A DNA stretch of 34,329 nucleotides from RGIG5579 sp045597125 (GTDB lineage Bacteria; Bacillota; Clostridia; Oscillospirales; SIG627). The notes beneath the pieces were generated by a model. It made no database searches and was not told the origin of the DNA. It saw only the letters and a list, made by a program, of their open reading frames with translations. The DNA lies in assembly GCA_045597125.1 (NCBI GenBank), contig JAZODR010000014.1:1-34329 (forward strand). Reading direction: 5' to 3'. Positions 1-7,539 of this stretch are shown here, piece after piece. How positions within the stretch are numbered: the stretch's first letter is position 1; each line of letters starts with the position of its first letter. Made by a program: the position numbers and the translations under genes.

Positions 1-2
1 TA

Positions 3-1163
3 CTGGGCTTCGGCTGTATGCGCTTTCCCACTCTGGCAGGGGGAACCGCTGCCGACATCGACGTTCCTCTGACGGAAAAAATGATCCGCTACGCTATGGA
101 TCACGGAGTGAATTACTTTGACACCGCCTATCCTTATCACAACGGACAAAGCGAAACGGTGCTTGGCGACATTCTGTCCCGTTTTCCCAGAGAATCCTAC
201 TATCTTGCAGACAAATTCCCCGGTCACCAGATCTCGAAAAATTACGATCCCAAGGAAGTTTTCGAGCATCAGCTGAAAAAGTGCAAGACCGAGTATTTCG
301 ACTTTTACCTGTTGCACAACGTATTTGAGAATTCCCTGCCCGTTTATACCGATCCCAAGTGGGGCATTATGGATTATTTCATCGAGCAGAAAAAATTGGG
401 TCGCATCCGTCATCTGGGATTTTCCAGCCACGGAAGCATTGAGGTGATGGAAAAGTTCCTCGACCTTCACGGGGAGCATCTGGAGTTCTGTCAGATCCAG
501 TTGAACTATCTGGACTGGACCCTGCAAAAAGCCAAAGAAAAAGTGGAATTTCTGCGGGAGCGCGGCGTTGGAATCTGGGTGATGGAACCCGTCCGCGGCG
601 GAAAATTGGCCAATCTTTCGGAAGGTGCCAAAGAAAAACTGACCGCCCTTCGTCCCGACCACTCCCCCGCCGCCTGGGCCTTTCGCTTCCTTCAGGATAT
701 TCCCGGTGTCAAGATGATCCTGTCCGGAATGAGCAATTTCGACCAGGTGAAGGAAAACATCGACACCTTCGAAAAAAAAGTGCCCTTGAGTGAAGAAGAA
801 ACGAAGCTGCTTTTGGATATTGCGGAAACTTTAAAGAATTCCGTCCCCTGCACCGCTTGCTCTTACTGTGTCAAAGGATGTCCCATGGGGCTGGATATCC
901 CCTTTTTACTTTCCATTTACAACGATCTGCAGGTGGTCAAGACCTTCAATACCTCTATGCGTATCGAGTTTCTCCCCGATGAGAAAAAACCGCATAACTG
1001 CATTGCCTGCGGAGCCTGCAGCGCCATTTGCCCCCAAAAAATTAAAATCCCCGAAACACTGCAAAAGCTGGACGAAATTATGAAAGGAATGCCCTCTTGG
1101 GCAAAAATATCAAAGGAGCGCGAGGAGATCGCGATCCGCGAAAGAGAGGAAAGCAAACAATGA
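3..1163 (+). CDS. Aldo/keto reductase with C-terminal 4Fe-4S ferredoxin domain (5' partial)
   Basis: The reading frame is open from the first complete codon, so the true start lies left of the window. The visible start, LGFGCMRFP, is the usual first strand of this family. The AKR barrel shows the tetrad context: FDTAYPYH (Asp and Tyr), LADKFP (Lys) and FYLLHN (His). After the barrel come two cysteine clusters, CTACSYCVKGCP and CIACGACSAICP, typical of 4Fe-4S ferredoxin folds. This makes it the COG1453-like AKR subgroup that probably moves electrons between an iron-sulfur cluster and NAD(P)H or a carbonyl substrate in the cytoplasm. The substrate is unknown. Its TGA overlaps the ATG of the next gene (ATGA), so the two are translationally coupled. 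The family call is firm; the exact reaction is not. Confidence 0.93.
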   Translation: MGFGCMRFPTLAGGTAADIDVPLTEKMIRYAMDHGVNYFDTAYPYHNGQSETVLGDILSRFPRESYYLADKFPGHQISKNYDPKEVFEHQLKKCKTEYFDFYLLHNVFENSLPVYTDPKWGIMDYFIEQKKLGRIRHLGFSSHGSIEVMEKFLDLHGEHLEFCQIQLNYLDWTLQKAKEKVEFLRERGVGIWVMEPVRGGKLANLSEGAKEKLTALRPDHSPAAWAFRFLQDIPGVKMILSGMSNFDQVKENIDTFEKKVPLSEEETKLLLDIAETLKNSVPCTACSYCVKGCPMGLDIPFLLSIYNDLQVVKTFNTSMRIEFLPDEKKPHNCIACGACSAICPQKIKIPETLQKLDEIMKGMPSWAKISKEREEIAIREREESKQ

Positions 1164-2347
1164 AACTGACCATCATCGGCGATATCATGTGTGAACCCTC
1201 CATTATGGCTGCGGGTAAAAAGAAAGACGGAACCTATTCCTACGACTTTGTGTTTGAAAATGCAAAGCGGATTTGGGAAAATTCCGACTACGTGGTTGGC
1301 AACCTGGAATTCCCTCTTGCGGAGGATATGCAGCTGACCAGTGCCTTTGACGTATTCAACGCGCCTCAGCCCTTCGGTCAGGCGGCAAAAGACGCAGGAC
1401 TGGATCTGGTTTCCGTGGTGAACAACCACACCCTGGACCGTACCTGGGAAGGCGCCGTAAAGACCATGAACTATCTGGAAAAGATCGGTCTTCCTTACAC
1501 CGGTGTGGCAAAGTGCGCCGAGGATCGCAAGGAAGCCTATTACGTAGAGCTGGATGGCACGAAGATCGCCGTCATCGCTTACACCTATTCCACCAACTGC
1601 AAGCTTGCTCCCGAGCAGGTGGAAGAACTGGAGCCCCTGATCAACTATCTCCGCCCTTCCACCGCACTTACCTATACCCCCGACGTACAGGAAAAATTCA
1701 AGACCTGGGTAGACAAGCTCTTCCCCAAAATGAACAAAAAGAAGCGTAACAAACTCAAGAAGTTTCTTCACGTTTCCTGCAAGCCCTTTGCCCGTGCAGA
1801 CGATCTGATCGTTCCCGAATGCGAGAAATTTTTGAACAATCTGCGTGCCGACATCCGCAAAGCGAAGGAAAATGCTGATTTCGTCCTCTTCTACCCCCAC
1901 GTAGGCGGACAGTTCAACGTTCAGCCGGGGAAATTCTCCGAATTGGTTTTCAAGACCGCGCTGGAGGAAGAGGTCGACGCCATTTTTGCATCCCACTCCC
2001 ACATCGTTCAGAAAGCAGAGTGGAAGGGCAAGGTTCCCTGCGCCTGGTCTATGGGCAACTACAATATGGACTCCACCTCCCATATCGTCGTGAAAACCGA
2101 TTATCCCGAGATCGGCATCATCATGCACTTGTATCTGAATGGCAAAGACATCGAAAAGGTCACCTTCTCTATGACCAAGGCCGTTTGGGAAGACGGAAAA
2201 TATCGCACCTATCCCGTTACTGACCTGCGCGAAAAGCTGAGTGACAAAGAAAAAAAGGTCCTTGCAGGCGAAGTGCAAGCAGTTCTGGACCGCATTTATT
2301 CCAAAAAATACGAGGGCGAGCTGTTCCTTGAGGAGTACACCCTTTAA
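1160..2347 (+). CDS. CapA-family metallophosphatase-like protein
   Basis: This 395-residue protein starts MKLTIIGDIM, with the start ATG overlapping the stop of the upstream reductase and a GAGAGGAAAG ribosome site in front. CapA/PgsA-type calcineurin-like motifs are visible: GDIM near residue 8, GNLE near 48, VVNNHTLD, YPHVGGQ, ASHSHIVQ and MGNYN. CapA proteins are linked to poly-gamma-glutamate capsules, and many homologues are uncharacterised phosphoesterases. I see no signal peptide or membrane segment, unlike many capsule-linked members, and no pgsB/pgsC neighbours. A cytoplasmic phosphatase working with the coupled reductase is therefore as likely as a capsule role. The C-terminal part is rich in Lys and Glu. 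Confidence 0.88.
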   Translation: MKLTIIGDIMCEPSIMAAGKKKDGTYSYDFVFENAKRIWENSDYVVGNLEFPLAEDMQLTSAFDVFNAPQPFGQAAKDAGLDLVSVVNNHTLDRTWEGAVKTMNYLEKIGLPYTGVAKCAEDRKEAYYVELDGTKIAVIAYTYSTNCKLAPEQVEELEPLINYLRPSTALTYTPDVQEKFKTWVDKLFPKMNKKKRNKLKKFLHVSCKPFARADDLIVPECEKFLNNLRADIRKAKENADFVLFYPHVGGQFNVQPGKFSELVFKTALEEEVDAIFASHSHIVQKAEWKGKVPCAWSMGNYNMDSTSHIVVKTDYPEIGIIMHLYLNGKDIEKVTFSMTKAVWEDGKYRTYPVTDLREKLSDKEKKVLAGEVQAVLDRIYSKKYEGELFLEEYTL

Positions 2348-2348
2348 T

Positions 2349-2621
2349 TCATTCAAGATCAGCGGAGGAGAAATACTCCTCCGCCAATTCTTTCATCATC
2401 CTCGGACACGTTCTGCTTTCCGCAAGATCGCGGACAAAACGCTCCGCAATGCGAGCCTCCGACAGAGAAAACGACAGTTTCTCAAAGGACAAAAGAACGC
2501 CTCCGTTCCGCTCTTCCCCCTGCAAAAGGATCTCCCGTTCCCCCGCCTCGATCCGATACGTACAGGAGTGGGCGCCCTCTTGAAACCCGTACTTTTTTCT
2601 GCAATGCTCAAACCTCTTCAT
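2349..2621 (-). CDS. Small hypothetical protein, possibly DUF6514-like
   Basis: A 90-residue protein with a good AAAAGGAG site 7 bases before its ATG and a promoter-like pair further upstream. It converges on capA with one base between the two stop codons. It begins KRFEHCRKKYGF and has a central beta-rich stretch around CTYRIEA. A helical C-terminal half follows (LSFSLSEARIAERFV ... CPRMMKELAEEYF). This layout resembles the small Clostridia family DUF6514: a short beta sheet, then helices ending in a 'P..l.ev.edy' pattern. That assignment is from memory of the family shape and is tentative. Function is unknown. Its 3' end carries a perfect 9-bp inverted repeat. Confidence 0.6.
   Translation of the reverse strand: MKRFEHCRKKYGFQEGAHSCTYRIEAGEREILLQGEERNGGVLLSFEKLSFSLSEARIAERFVRDLAESRTCPRMMKELAEEYFSSADLE
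2362..2384. other. Perfect 9-bp stem-loop just after capA
   Basis: GCGGAGGAG, a five-base loop AAATA, then CTCCTCCGC form a perfect hairpin starting 15 bases after the capA stop. It lies inside the last codons of the convergent small gene (encoding AEEYFSSA). There is no clean T-tract on either strand, so it may stabilise the capA mRNA 3' end or terminate weakly. Confidence 0.45.
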
Positions 2622-2949
2622 ACGTGCTCCTTTTCCAATTGCATGGGGACAGTATAGCCGTTTTCACAGAGAAAGCAAGGGACTATATTCAGCAATTTTT
2701 GTGAAAAATTGGAAAAATTGCAGATAAAAGTTACCAAGAAAGCACATTCTCTTTTGATTCATCTTGTTTCCGTCAAAAAAGCAGATGCTATAAAATTTTT
2801 ATAAACCCGCTTTTTCATCGTTTTCCGATTTTTTTCTTTGAATTTTGCATTTTTCAACCACATTCCCATACCTTCACCCCATTTTTTCCTTTTGTTCACA
2901 AAATTCTGCATTTTCATAAAAATTGCCCAAAAAAAAGCAGGAGTCTGAT
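2622..2949. other. AT-rich intergenic region upstream of the CARF nuclease gene
   Basis: A 328-base gap between two divergent genes. It contains the probable - strand promoter of the small gene (2651-2678). It also holds a palindromic cluster at 2692-2721: CAATTTTT, then AAAAATTG twice. Pyrimidine-rich + strand sequence runs to the ribosome site of the nuclease gene. Weak promoter-like pairs for the + strand exist, for example an extended -10 TGCTATAAA at 2786-2794 with a poor -35, and TTCACA-16-TAAAAA at about 2894-2921. None is decisive. I see no RNA gene or convincing coding frame here. Confidence 0.5.
2651..2678 (-). promoter_or_regulatory. Probable sigma-A promoter of the small gene at 2349-2621
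   Basis: Read on the - strand: TTGCTT (2678-2673), a 16-base spacer, then TATACT (2656-2651). The start of transcription would fall near 2644, about 23 bases before the ATG. Confidence 0.5.
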
Positions 2950-4134
2950 ATGGCAAAAGTTTTAATCGAATTTTATTCGGGGAAAACCCCGGAAAACCTG
3001 ATATCGATGCTGAACGAGCACTTTGACTCCGTTTATTTTCTGTATTCCGCAGAAAAATGTACTCCCTCAGAGGAGGCAAAAGCCGCCATGAAGGAGCTTG
3101 GAACCAAACTCCTCGGCACTCCTCCCGTTTTTCACGATATCGGCCCTCTCACCGTTGTCTCTGCCTTGGCGGAGCTGAAACGGATCCAAACGTCCGGAAA
3201 TTTCTATCACGTAGACATTACGGGCGGCGACGAAGCGTTCATTGCCGCCGCCGGAATCTTCCAACATCAGCAAAATGAAAGGATTGTTTTGCATCAATAC
3301 GACGTGCGCAACGGAACGAAGCGTTTTTCCTATCCGCGGCCAAGCGAGCCGGAAGAGGTATTCCCATATTTCATTTCCGCAGAAATGCTGCTGCGCCTGA
3401 ACGGATCGTCTCCCATTCTTGCTCCCTCCTACAGTTTTACGACGGGAGACCTGAAAAACGAGATCCTTCGTCTGTGGAACGCAGTTCGCAGCCGTCCCAA
3501 GGCATGGAACCGTTTTTGCTGTCTGGATCGGGACGAAAAGATCGATTCCTCTCTCCTGACCCAAAAGGAAATCTCTCGCGGAGAGAATGCCGGTGCCTAT
3601 CAATCCATCTCCGTGCGGCTGAAAAACGCGGGGATCTTAAAGGATGAAAAAAAGATCCGCCACGGGAGGCGAGACTATATGACTTTCCGACTGGACGTTT
3701 CCCCCGACGCGCTTTTTCTTTACGATAAAGCAGGGACCCTCTTGGAAATGTACTGCGCCCTTTGCGCCCACGAAAGCGGACTGTTTCACGATATCAGAGT
3801 CGGTGTGAAACTGGATTGGAACGGAACCGTTTTGAAAAGCGGAACTCCCGACCCCTACAACGAGATCGATCTGTTCCTGATGCATGGCAATCTCCCCGTC
3901 GTCGCCAGCTGCAAGAATACCGTGCCGCAAAACGATTATTTGTACGAGATCATGGTAATGGCCAAGCACTACGGCGGCTTCTTTGCCACCCCTGCTTTGT
4001 TCTGCTCCGGCAATGCCTCCGAAGGCTTAAAAAAGCGTGCCGAGGAGATGGGCGTTGTTCTCATTGACGGCATCCGATCCAAAGCGCCGGATCAAATGAT
4101 CCCACTACTCAAGAAGAAATTTCATCATCGATAA
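2950..4134 (+). CDS. DUF1887 family CARF-domain PD-(D/E)XK nuclease (Card1/Can2-like), solo
   Basis: 394 residues from ATG 2950, chosen because AGGAG lies 6 bases upstream and the protein then begins MAKVLIEFYSG. A further upstream in-frame ATG (2923) has no ribosome site. Residues 1-130 are a Rossmann-like CARF sensor with the ligand-loop motif DITGGDEAF (89-97). Residues about 165-255 look like a winged-helix linker (LTQKEIS ... LKNAGIL). Residues about 260-394 are the nuclease fold: GTLLEMY (Glu266), NEIDLFL (Asp307), ASCKN (Lys322) and a conserved AKHYGG. The family acts in type III CRISPR immunity, where cyclic oligoadenylate bound by CARF turns on cleavage of nucleic acid. The usual Glu two residues before the catalytic Lys is Ser here (SCK), a form I recall in some DUF1887 proteins. 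No cas gene or array is in the window, so the activating signal is unknown. Confidence 0.88.
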   Translation: MAKVLIEFYSGKTPENLISMLNEHFDSVYFLYSAEKCTPSEEAKAAMKELGTKLLGTPPVFHDIGPLTVVSALAELKRIQTSGNFYHVDITGGDEAFIAAAGIFQHQQNERIVLHQYDVRNGTKRFSYPRPSEPEEVFPYFISAEMLLRLNGSSPILAPSYSFTTGDLKNEILRLWNAVRSRPKAWNRFCCLDRDEKIDSSLLTQKEISRGENAGAYQSISVRLKNAGILKDEKKIRHGRRDYMTFRLDVSPDALFLYDKAGTLLEMYCALCAHESGLFHDIRVGVKLDWNGTVLKSGTPDPYNEIDLFLMHGNLPVVASCKNTVPQNDYLYEIMVMAKHYGGFFATPALFCSGNASEGLKKRAEEMGVVLIDGIRSKAPDQMIPLLKKKFHHR

Positions 4135-4154
4135 ACACCTTTAGGAGGCATTTT

Positions 4155-5030
4155 ATGAAAAAAGGTTTTCTCTATTCCCTCTTGACCGCACTTCTTTTCG
4201 TAACGCTTGAGCCCGTATCCAAGCTGATCGCGGGGGAGATCTCCCCTTTTGCCATCACCTTTTGGCGATTCGCCATCGGTTCGCTGATCCTGCTCCCCTT
4301 TGCCGTCGGAAGGCTCAAAAAAGGAGGTCTTGGGTTCACGAAAAAGGATCTTCTCACCTGCACCCTTCTGGGAATCCTCTTTATTTGTGTCAGTATGGTC
4401 TCGTTGCAGGTAGCCGTTAAGGAATCTGCCAATGCGTCGCTGATCGCCATCATTTTTTCCTCTAATTCCGTTTTCACTCTCTTGTTTGCAGTGCTTTTCA
4501 GTAAGGAAAAAATCACGAAAAACAAGCTTCTCGCCTTGGTATTTTGTGTAACCGGACTTTTGTTCTGCGTCTCCCTAAAAGCAGGAGCAGAACTGTTTTC
4601 CGTACTTCTCTCCCTGTTTGCGTCCCTGAGTTTCAGTCTTTACACCGCTTTGAGTCAGAAATATATGACCCGATTGGGCGGTGCTGTGCAGACCTGCTTC
4701 GTATTTCTTTTGGGAAGCGGCGTTTTGCTTTTGATTCTTCTTTGTACCGGGGCCGACTTGATCCCCACCTTCGGAGTCAAGAGCATTTCCATCCTCTTCT
4801 ATCTGGGACTTCTGGTTACCGGTGTCGGCTATTACGCGTATTTCAAGGCCATTGAAAAGGGAGGCGCCATGATGGGCAGCCTTGCCTTTTTCATCAAGCC
4901 CGTTTTAACCCCCTTTGTGGCGCTGGTCGTTAACGGAACGCCCTTGAAATGGAACGTATTCGTTGCCGTATTCTTCGTGATGATCGGTTCCCTCTTCGGC
5001 ATTTTGGAAAAGCAGAAGGCAAAAAAATAA
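4155..5030 (+). CDS. EamA/DMT-family transporter
   Basis: 291 residues with a TTAGGAGG ribosome site 6 bases before the ATG and 20 bases after the stop of the CARF nuclease gene. It is strongly hydrophobic, with about ten predicted membrane segments arranged as two EamA repeats. The first begins LLTALLFVTLEPVSKL with FWRFAIGSLILLPF. The second begins after SKEKITKNKLLAL and ends VFVAVFFVMIGSLFGIL, followed by a basic tail (EKQKAKK). DMT members export or take up amino acids, nucleosides or other small metabolites across the inner membrane. Nothing in the sequence fixes the substrate. It probably shares a transcript with the CARF gene and the hydrolase that follows. Confidence 0.88.
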   Translation: MKKGFLYSLLTALLFVTLEPVSKLIAGEISPFAITFWRFAIGSLILLPFAVGRLKKGGLGFTKKDLLTCTLLGILFICVSMVSLQVAVKESANASLIAIIFSSNSVFTLLFAVLFSKEKITKNKLLALVFCVTGLLFCVSLKAGAELFSVLLSLFASLSFSLYTALSQKYMTRLGGAVQTCFVFLLGSGVLLLILLCTGADLIPTFGVKSISILFYLGLLVTGVGYYAYFKAIEKGGAMMGSLAFFIKPVLTPFVALVVNGTPLKWNVFVAVFFVMIGSLFGILEKQKAKK

Positions 5031-5073
5031 CCTACACACAAAAAAACCTACATATGAAAAAGGATATCGCCCT

Positions 5074-5838
5074 ATGAGAAGTTATCTTGATCGTTGCTAT
5101 TCCGCCATCGGACACCCACAGCAAAGGCTTGACATTCACCTTCCCGATGAAGGAGCCGCCTTTCCCGTTTTTATCTATTTTCACGGCGGAGGCTTTGAGC
5201 GCGGAGACAAAGCGGTAGAAAAGCTGACGCCTTTTTATCGGTATATGACCGAAAAAGGCATCGCCGTGGTCACCTGCAATTACCGTATGTACCCTGAGGC
5301 AAAATACCCGGAATTCATCGAAGACGGCGCAGAAGCGGTTGCCTGGGTAAAGGCCCGTTTCGGTGAATATGCAAAAATGGAACAGTTATTTGTGGGAGGC
5401 TCCTCCGCAGGAGGACACCTGTCCATGATCCTTTGCTTTGACAAGCGGTGGTTGGCGGCTCACGGCATCTCCCCGCTGGAGATCGACGGATTTCTCCACG
5501 ACGCAGGTCAGCCCACCTGCCATTTCAGAATGCTGAAGGAACGCGGTATTGACCCGAAGCGAATTCTGGTGGACGAAGCTGCCCCCCTCTATCACGTGGG
5601 GACGGACGAAAAATACCCCCGAATGAAATTCATCGTTTCCGACGACGATATGAAGAATCGCTACGAGGAAACCATGCTGATGCTTTCCGCTTTGGAAAAA
5701 TTCGGCCATACCGCCCCGGAGGTGACCTCTCAGGTAATGCACGGAAAGCACTGCGGATACTTAGGTGCCGTGGACGAAGTGGGCGAAAGCGTATTCGGTA
5801 AGATCTGTGCCGGATTCATCCTCGAAACCGTCGGCTAA
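5074..5838 (+). CDS. Alpha/beta hydrolase (esterase/lipase HSL-BD-FAE type)
   Basis: 254 residues, with AAAAAGGAT upstream of the ATG. It has the oxyanion-hole motif HGGGF (37-41). The nucleophile elbow GGSSAGG (108-114) makes Ser111 the catalytic serine. Asp190/191 (VSDDD) and His223/226 (VMHGKH) complete a probable triad. There is no signal peptide, so it acts inside the cell on a small ester or acyl group. The HGGGF and CNYRMYPEAKYP motifs place it with carboxylesterases of the hormone-sensitive lipase / feruloyl-esterase-like group. The substrate cannot be told. It is the last gene before a strong terminator. Confidence 0.88.
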   Translation: MRSYLDRCYSAIGHPQQRLDIHLPDEGAAFPVFIYFHGGGFERGDKAVEKLTPFYRYMTEKGIAVVTCNYRMYPEAKYPEFIEDGAEAVAWVKARFGEYAKMEQLFVGGSSAGGHLSMILCFDKRWLAAHGISPLEIDGFLHDAGQPTCHFRMLKERGIDPKRILVDEAAPLYHVGTDEKYPRMKFIVSDDDMKNRYEETMLMLSALEKFGHTAPEVTSQVMHGKHCGYLGAVDEVGESVFGKICAGFILETVG

Positions 5839-5842
5839 AAAG

Positions 5843-5880
5843 AAAAAACATACGGAAATTTCCGTATGTTTTTTGTTTCT
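5843..5880 (+). terminator. Intrinsic terminator after the alpha/beta hydrolase gene
   Basis: AACATACGGAAA pairs perfectly with TTTCCGTATGTT (centre 5858/5859), then a T-rich tail to 5880. The upstream A-run could make it act on the opposite strand too. Confidence 0.88.
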
Positions 5881-5882
5881 TA

Positions 5883-5911
5883 TTTACATTATCAAAAAAT
5901 TGTGATATACT
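5883..5911 (+). promoter_or_regulatory. Sigma-A promoter, probably for cca, reading antisense across tRNA-Arg
   Basis: TTTACA (5883-5888), a 17-base spacer, then TATACT (5906-5911) with TG one base upstream, an extended -10. It lies directly after the hydrolase terminator. The only + strand gene downstream is cca, so the transcript would start near 5918 and cross the full antisense of the tRNA gene. Confidence 0.6.
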
Positions 5912-5933
5912 GTGTCCAGTTTATGCCGAGCGA

Positions 5934-5963
5934 GAAAAAAAGAAGGCATCTGACGATGCCTTC
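5934..5963 (-). terminator. Intrinsic terminator of tRNA-Arg
   Basis: On the - strand GAAGGCATC, loop GTCA, GATGCCTTC is followed by a run of T (complement of the A-run at 5935-5941). It begins immediately after the encoded CCA end of the tRNA. Confidence 0.85.
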
Positions 5964-6040
5964 TGGCGCGTTGTAAGGGACTCGAACCCCTGACCTACTG
6001 GTTCGTAGCCAGTCACTCTATCCAGCTGAGCTAACAACGC
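5964..6040 (-). tRNA. tRNA-Arg (anticodon ACG)
   Basis: A 77-base cloverleaf on the - strand. The acceptor stem GCGTTGT pairs with ACAACGC, then discriminator G and an encoded CCA. The anticodon arm is ACTGG-CTACGAA-CCAGT, so the anticodon is ACG (read as ICG after A34 deamination), decoding CGU/CGC/CGA. The T loop is GGTTCGAGTCC. It has its own promoter 15 bases upstream and an immediate terminator. Confidence 0.96.
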
Positions 6041-6061
6041 AGGTTCTCTCGAACATCGGTT

Positions 6062-6090
6062 ATCTTATCACATTCGGATTTTTTTGTCAA
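6062..6090 (-). promoter_or_regulatory. Sigma-A promoter of tRNA-Arg
   Basis: On the - strand TTGACA (6090-6085), a 17-base spacer, then TAAGAT (6067-6062). Transcription would begin near 6055, leaving a 15-base leader before the tRNA. Confidence 0.85.
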
Positions 6091-6127
6091 GAGCAAAATG
6101 GCAAAAAAACAAAACAAAAGGAAAAAT

Positions 6128-7462
6128 ATGAGTAACTTTCAATTACCCTTGCCTATTGAGGTAAAAGAAGCTCTGGAAAAGCTGAACCACGCAGGACATG
6201 AAGCGTGGCTGGTGGGCGGTGTAAGGGACCTTTTACTGCGCCGCGAGGTGCACGATTGGGATCTGACCACCAGCGCCACACCCGAAGAAATCAAAACGGT
6301 TTTTTCCGATTGCAGTTTAAACCTTGTAGGCGAAAAATTCGGTACGGTCACCGTCCATTACAAAAATCTGTTCCTTGACATTACCACCTTCCGAAAAGAG
6401 GGCGCGTACAAGGATCACCGTCACCCCACTGAAGTCACCTTTACAAAAAATCTTTTTGACGATTTGAAACGCCGTGATTTTACAATCAATGCAGTGGTCT
6501 ATCACCCCGAAAAGGGATTTCGCGACTTTTTTTGCGGACGCAGAGATCTGAAGAAACGTTTAATCCGCGCCATTGGAGATGCAGATACACGCTTTCGTCA
6601 AGATGCAGTTCGCATTCTTCGCGCTCTGCGCTTTTCCGCCGCACTCGGGTTCGACATTGAAGAAAAAACCAAAAGCGCCATTCACCGCAATAAAGAATTG
6701 CTTCTTACCATTGCGCCCGAGCGCATTCTGCCCGAATTTTCCCGTATGCTTTGCGGGCGAAATATCCGCTACGTTTTAACGGAATTTTCCGATGTAATTG
6801 GCGTTCTGATTCCCGAAATTCTCCCTGCCGTCGGATTTTCTCAGCGTAGTCCCTTCCATCAATACGATGTTTGGCAGCACACCGTTCACGCGGTAGCCTA
6901 TGCCGATCCCATTCCCGAAATCCGTTTGACTCTCTTCTTCCACGACTTGTCTAAGCCAAGCTGCTTAACCGTAGACGAAAACGGACGAGGACATTTCTTT
7001 TCTCACCCCAAAAAAAGCGCCTCTCTTGCAAAAAGCGTAATGGAGAGAATGAAATTCCCCACGAAAACCATTAATCTAATTCATCTTTTGGTGTATTATC
7101 ACGACTCACACCCCAACTGTGACGCAGATATCAAACGCCTTTTGGGAAACGTAGGCGAAGAAAATTTTTTCCGTTTACTGCGCGTAATGGAAGCAGACAC
7201 CCTGGCACATAGCAAGTGGGCGGTAAAAAAACGTCTGGCTCAGCTTCAAAAATTGAAGGAATCCGGAGAAGGAATTCTCTCTTCGGGAGAATGTTATTCT
7301 CTCAAGGGTCTTGCCATTACGGGGAACGACCTTTCAGAGCACGGAGTCATGGGCGAAAGAATCGGTCAGCTTCTCCGTCTTGCCCTGCAAAATGTGATTT
7401 TGGGTAAATGGGAAAATCGCAAAGAAGCACTCCTTTATGAACTGGAGAAAAATAATTGGTAA
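6128..7462 (+). CDS. cca: CCA tRNA nucleotidyltransferase with HD domain
   Basis: 444 residues. Start 6128 is preferred because AAAGGA lies 5-6 bases upstream and the protein then begins near the family's usual first helix. An in-frame ATG at 6098 has a weak site. It adds or repairs the CCA end of tRNAs. Class II nucleotidyltransferase motifs are LVGGVRD (28-34) with catalytic Asp43 and Asp45 in HDWDLTTSATPEE, then RRDFTINA (115-122) and RILRALRF (162-169). The C-terminal half has an HD phosphohydrolase domain: HQYDVWQHTVH (His251, His254), FHDLSK (His272, Asp273) and SHPKKS (His293). The neighbouring tRNA-Arg on the other strand already encodes its CCA, so here the enzyme would serve in repair. 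Its probable promoter lies beyond that tRNA gene. Confidence 0.95.
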   Translation: MSNFQLPLPIEVKEALEKLNHAGHEAWLVGGVRDLLLRREVHDWDLTTSATPEEIKTVFSDCSLNLVGEKFGTVTVHYKNLFLDITTFRKEGAYKDHRHPTEVTFTKNLFDDLKRRDFTINAVVYHPEKGFRDFFCGRRDLKKRLIRAIGDADTRFRQDAVRILRALRFSAALGFDIEEKTKSAIHRNKELLLTIAPERILPEFSRMLCGRNIRYVLTEFSDVIGVLIPEILPAVGFSQRSPFHQYDVWQHTVHAVAYADPIPEIRLTLFFHDLSKPSCLTVDENGRGHFFSHPKKSASLAKSVMERMKFPTKTINLIHLLVYYHDSHPNCDADIKRLLGNVGEENFFRLLRVMEADTLAHSKWAVKKRLAQLQKLKESGEGILSSGECYSLKGLAITGNDLSEHGVMGERIGQLLRLALQNVILGKWENRKEALLYELEKNNW

Positions 7463-7477
7463 ATTTGAGGAAAGCCA

Positions 7478-7506
7478 TTGACAAAAAAATGCTTTCCCGT
7501 TATAAT
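7478..7506 (+). promoter_or_regulatory. Consensus sigma-A promoter of yceD-rpmF
   Basis: TTGACA (7478-7483), a 17-base spacer, then TATAAT (7501-7506): a full match to consensus at optimal spacing, 34 bases before the yceD ATG. Confidence 0.93.
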
Positions 7507-7539
7507 AAACTACTGTCGATAACCTTGAGGAAAAGTAAA

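Noticed and set aside
917..2356. A 479-codon open frame on the - strand across the reductase and CapA genes
   Set aside because: It spans two clear coupled genes on the other strand, has no ribosome site and no recognisable domain.
2622..2949. CRISPR array or leader next to the CARF nuclease
   Set aside because: There are no regularly spaced repeats of 25-40 bases; only AT-rich short repeats are seen.
2759..3079. A 106-codon - strand frame in the gap upstream of the CARF gene
   Set aside because: Low-complexity AT-rich sequence rich in Lys/Phe/Asn, overlapping the real gene, with no ribosome site.
5883..5911. The + strand promoter as a start for a small RNA that ends at the tRNA terminator hairpin
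   Set aside because: On the + strand the hairpin is followed by TGGCGCG and not by T residues, so termination there is unlikely.
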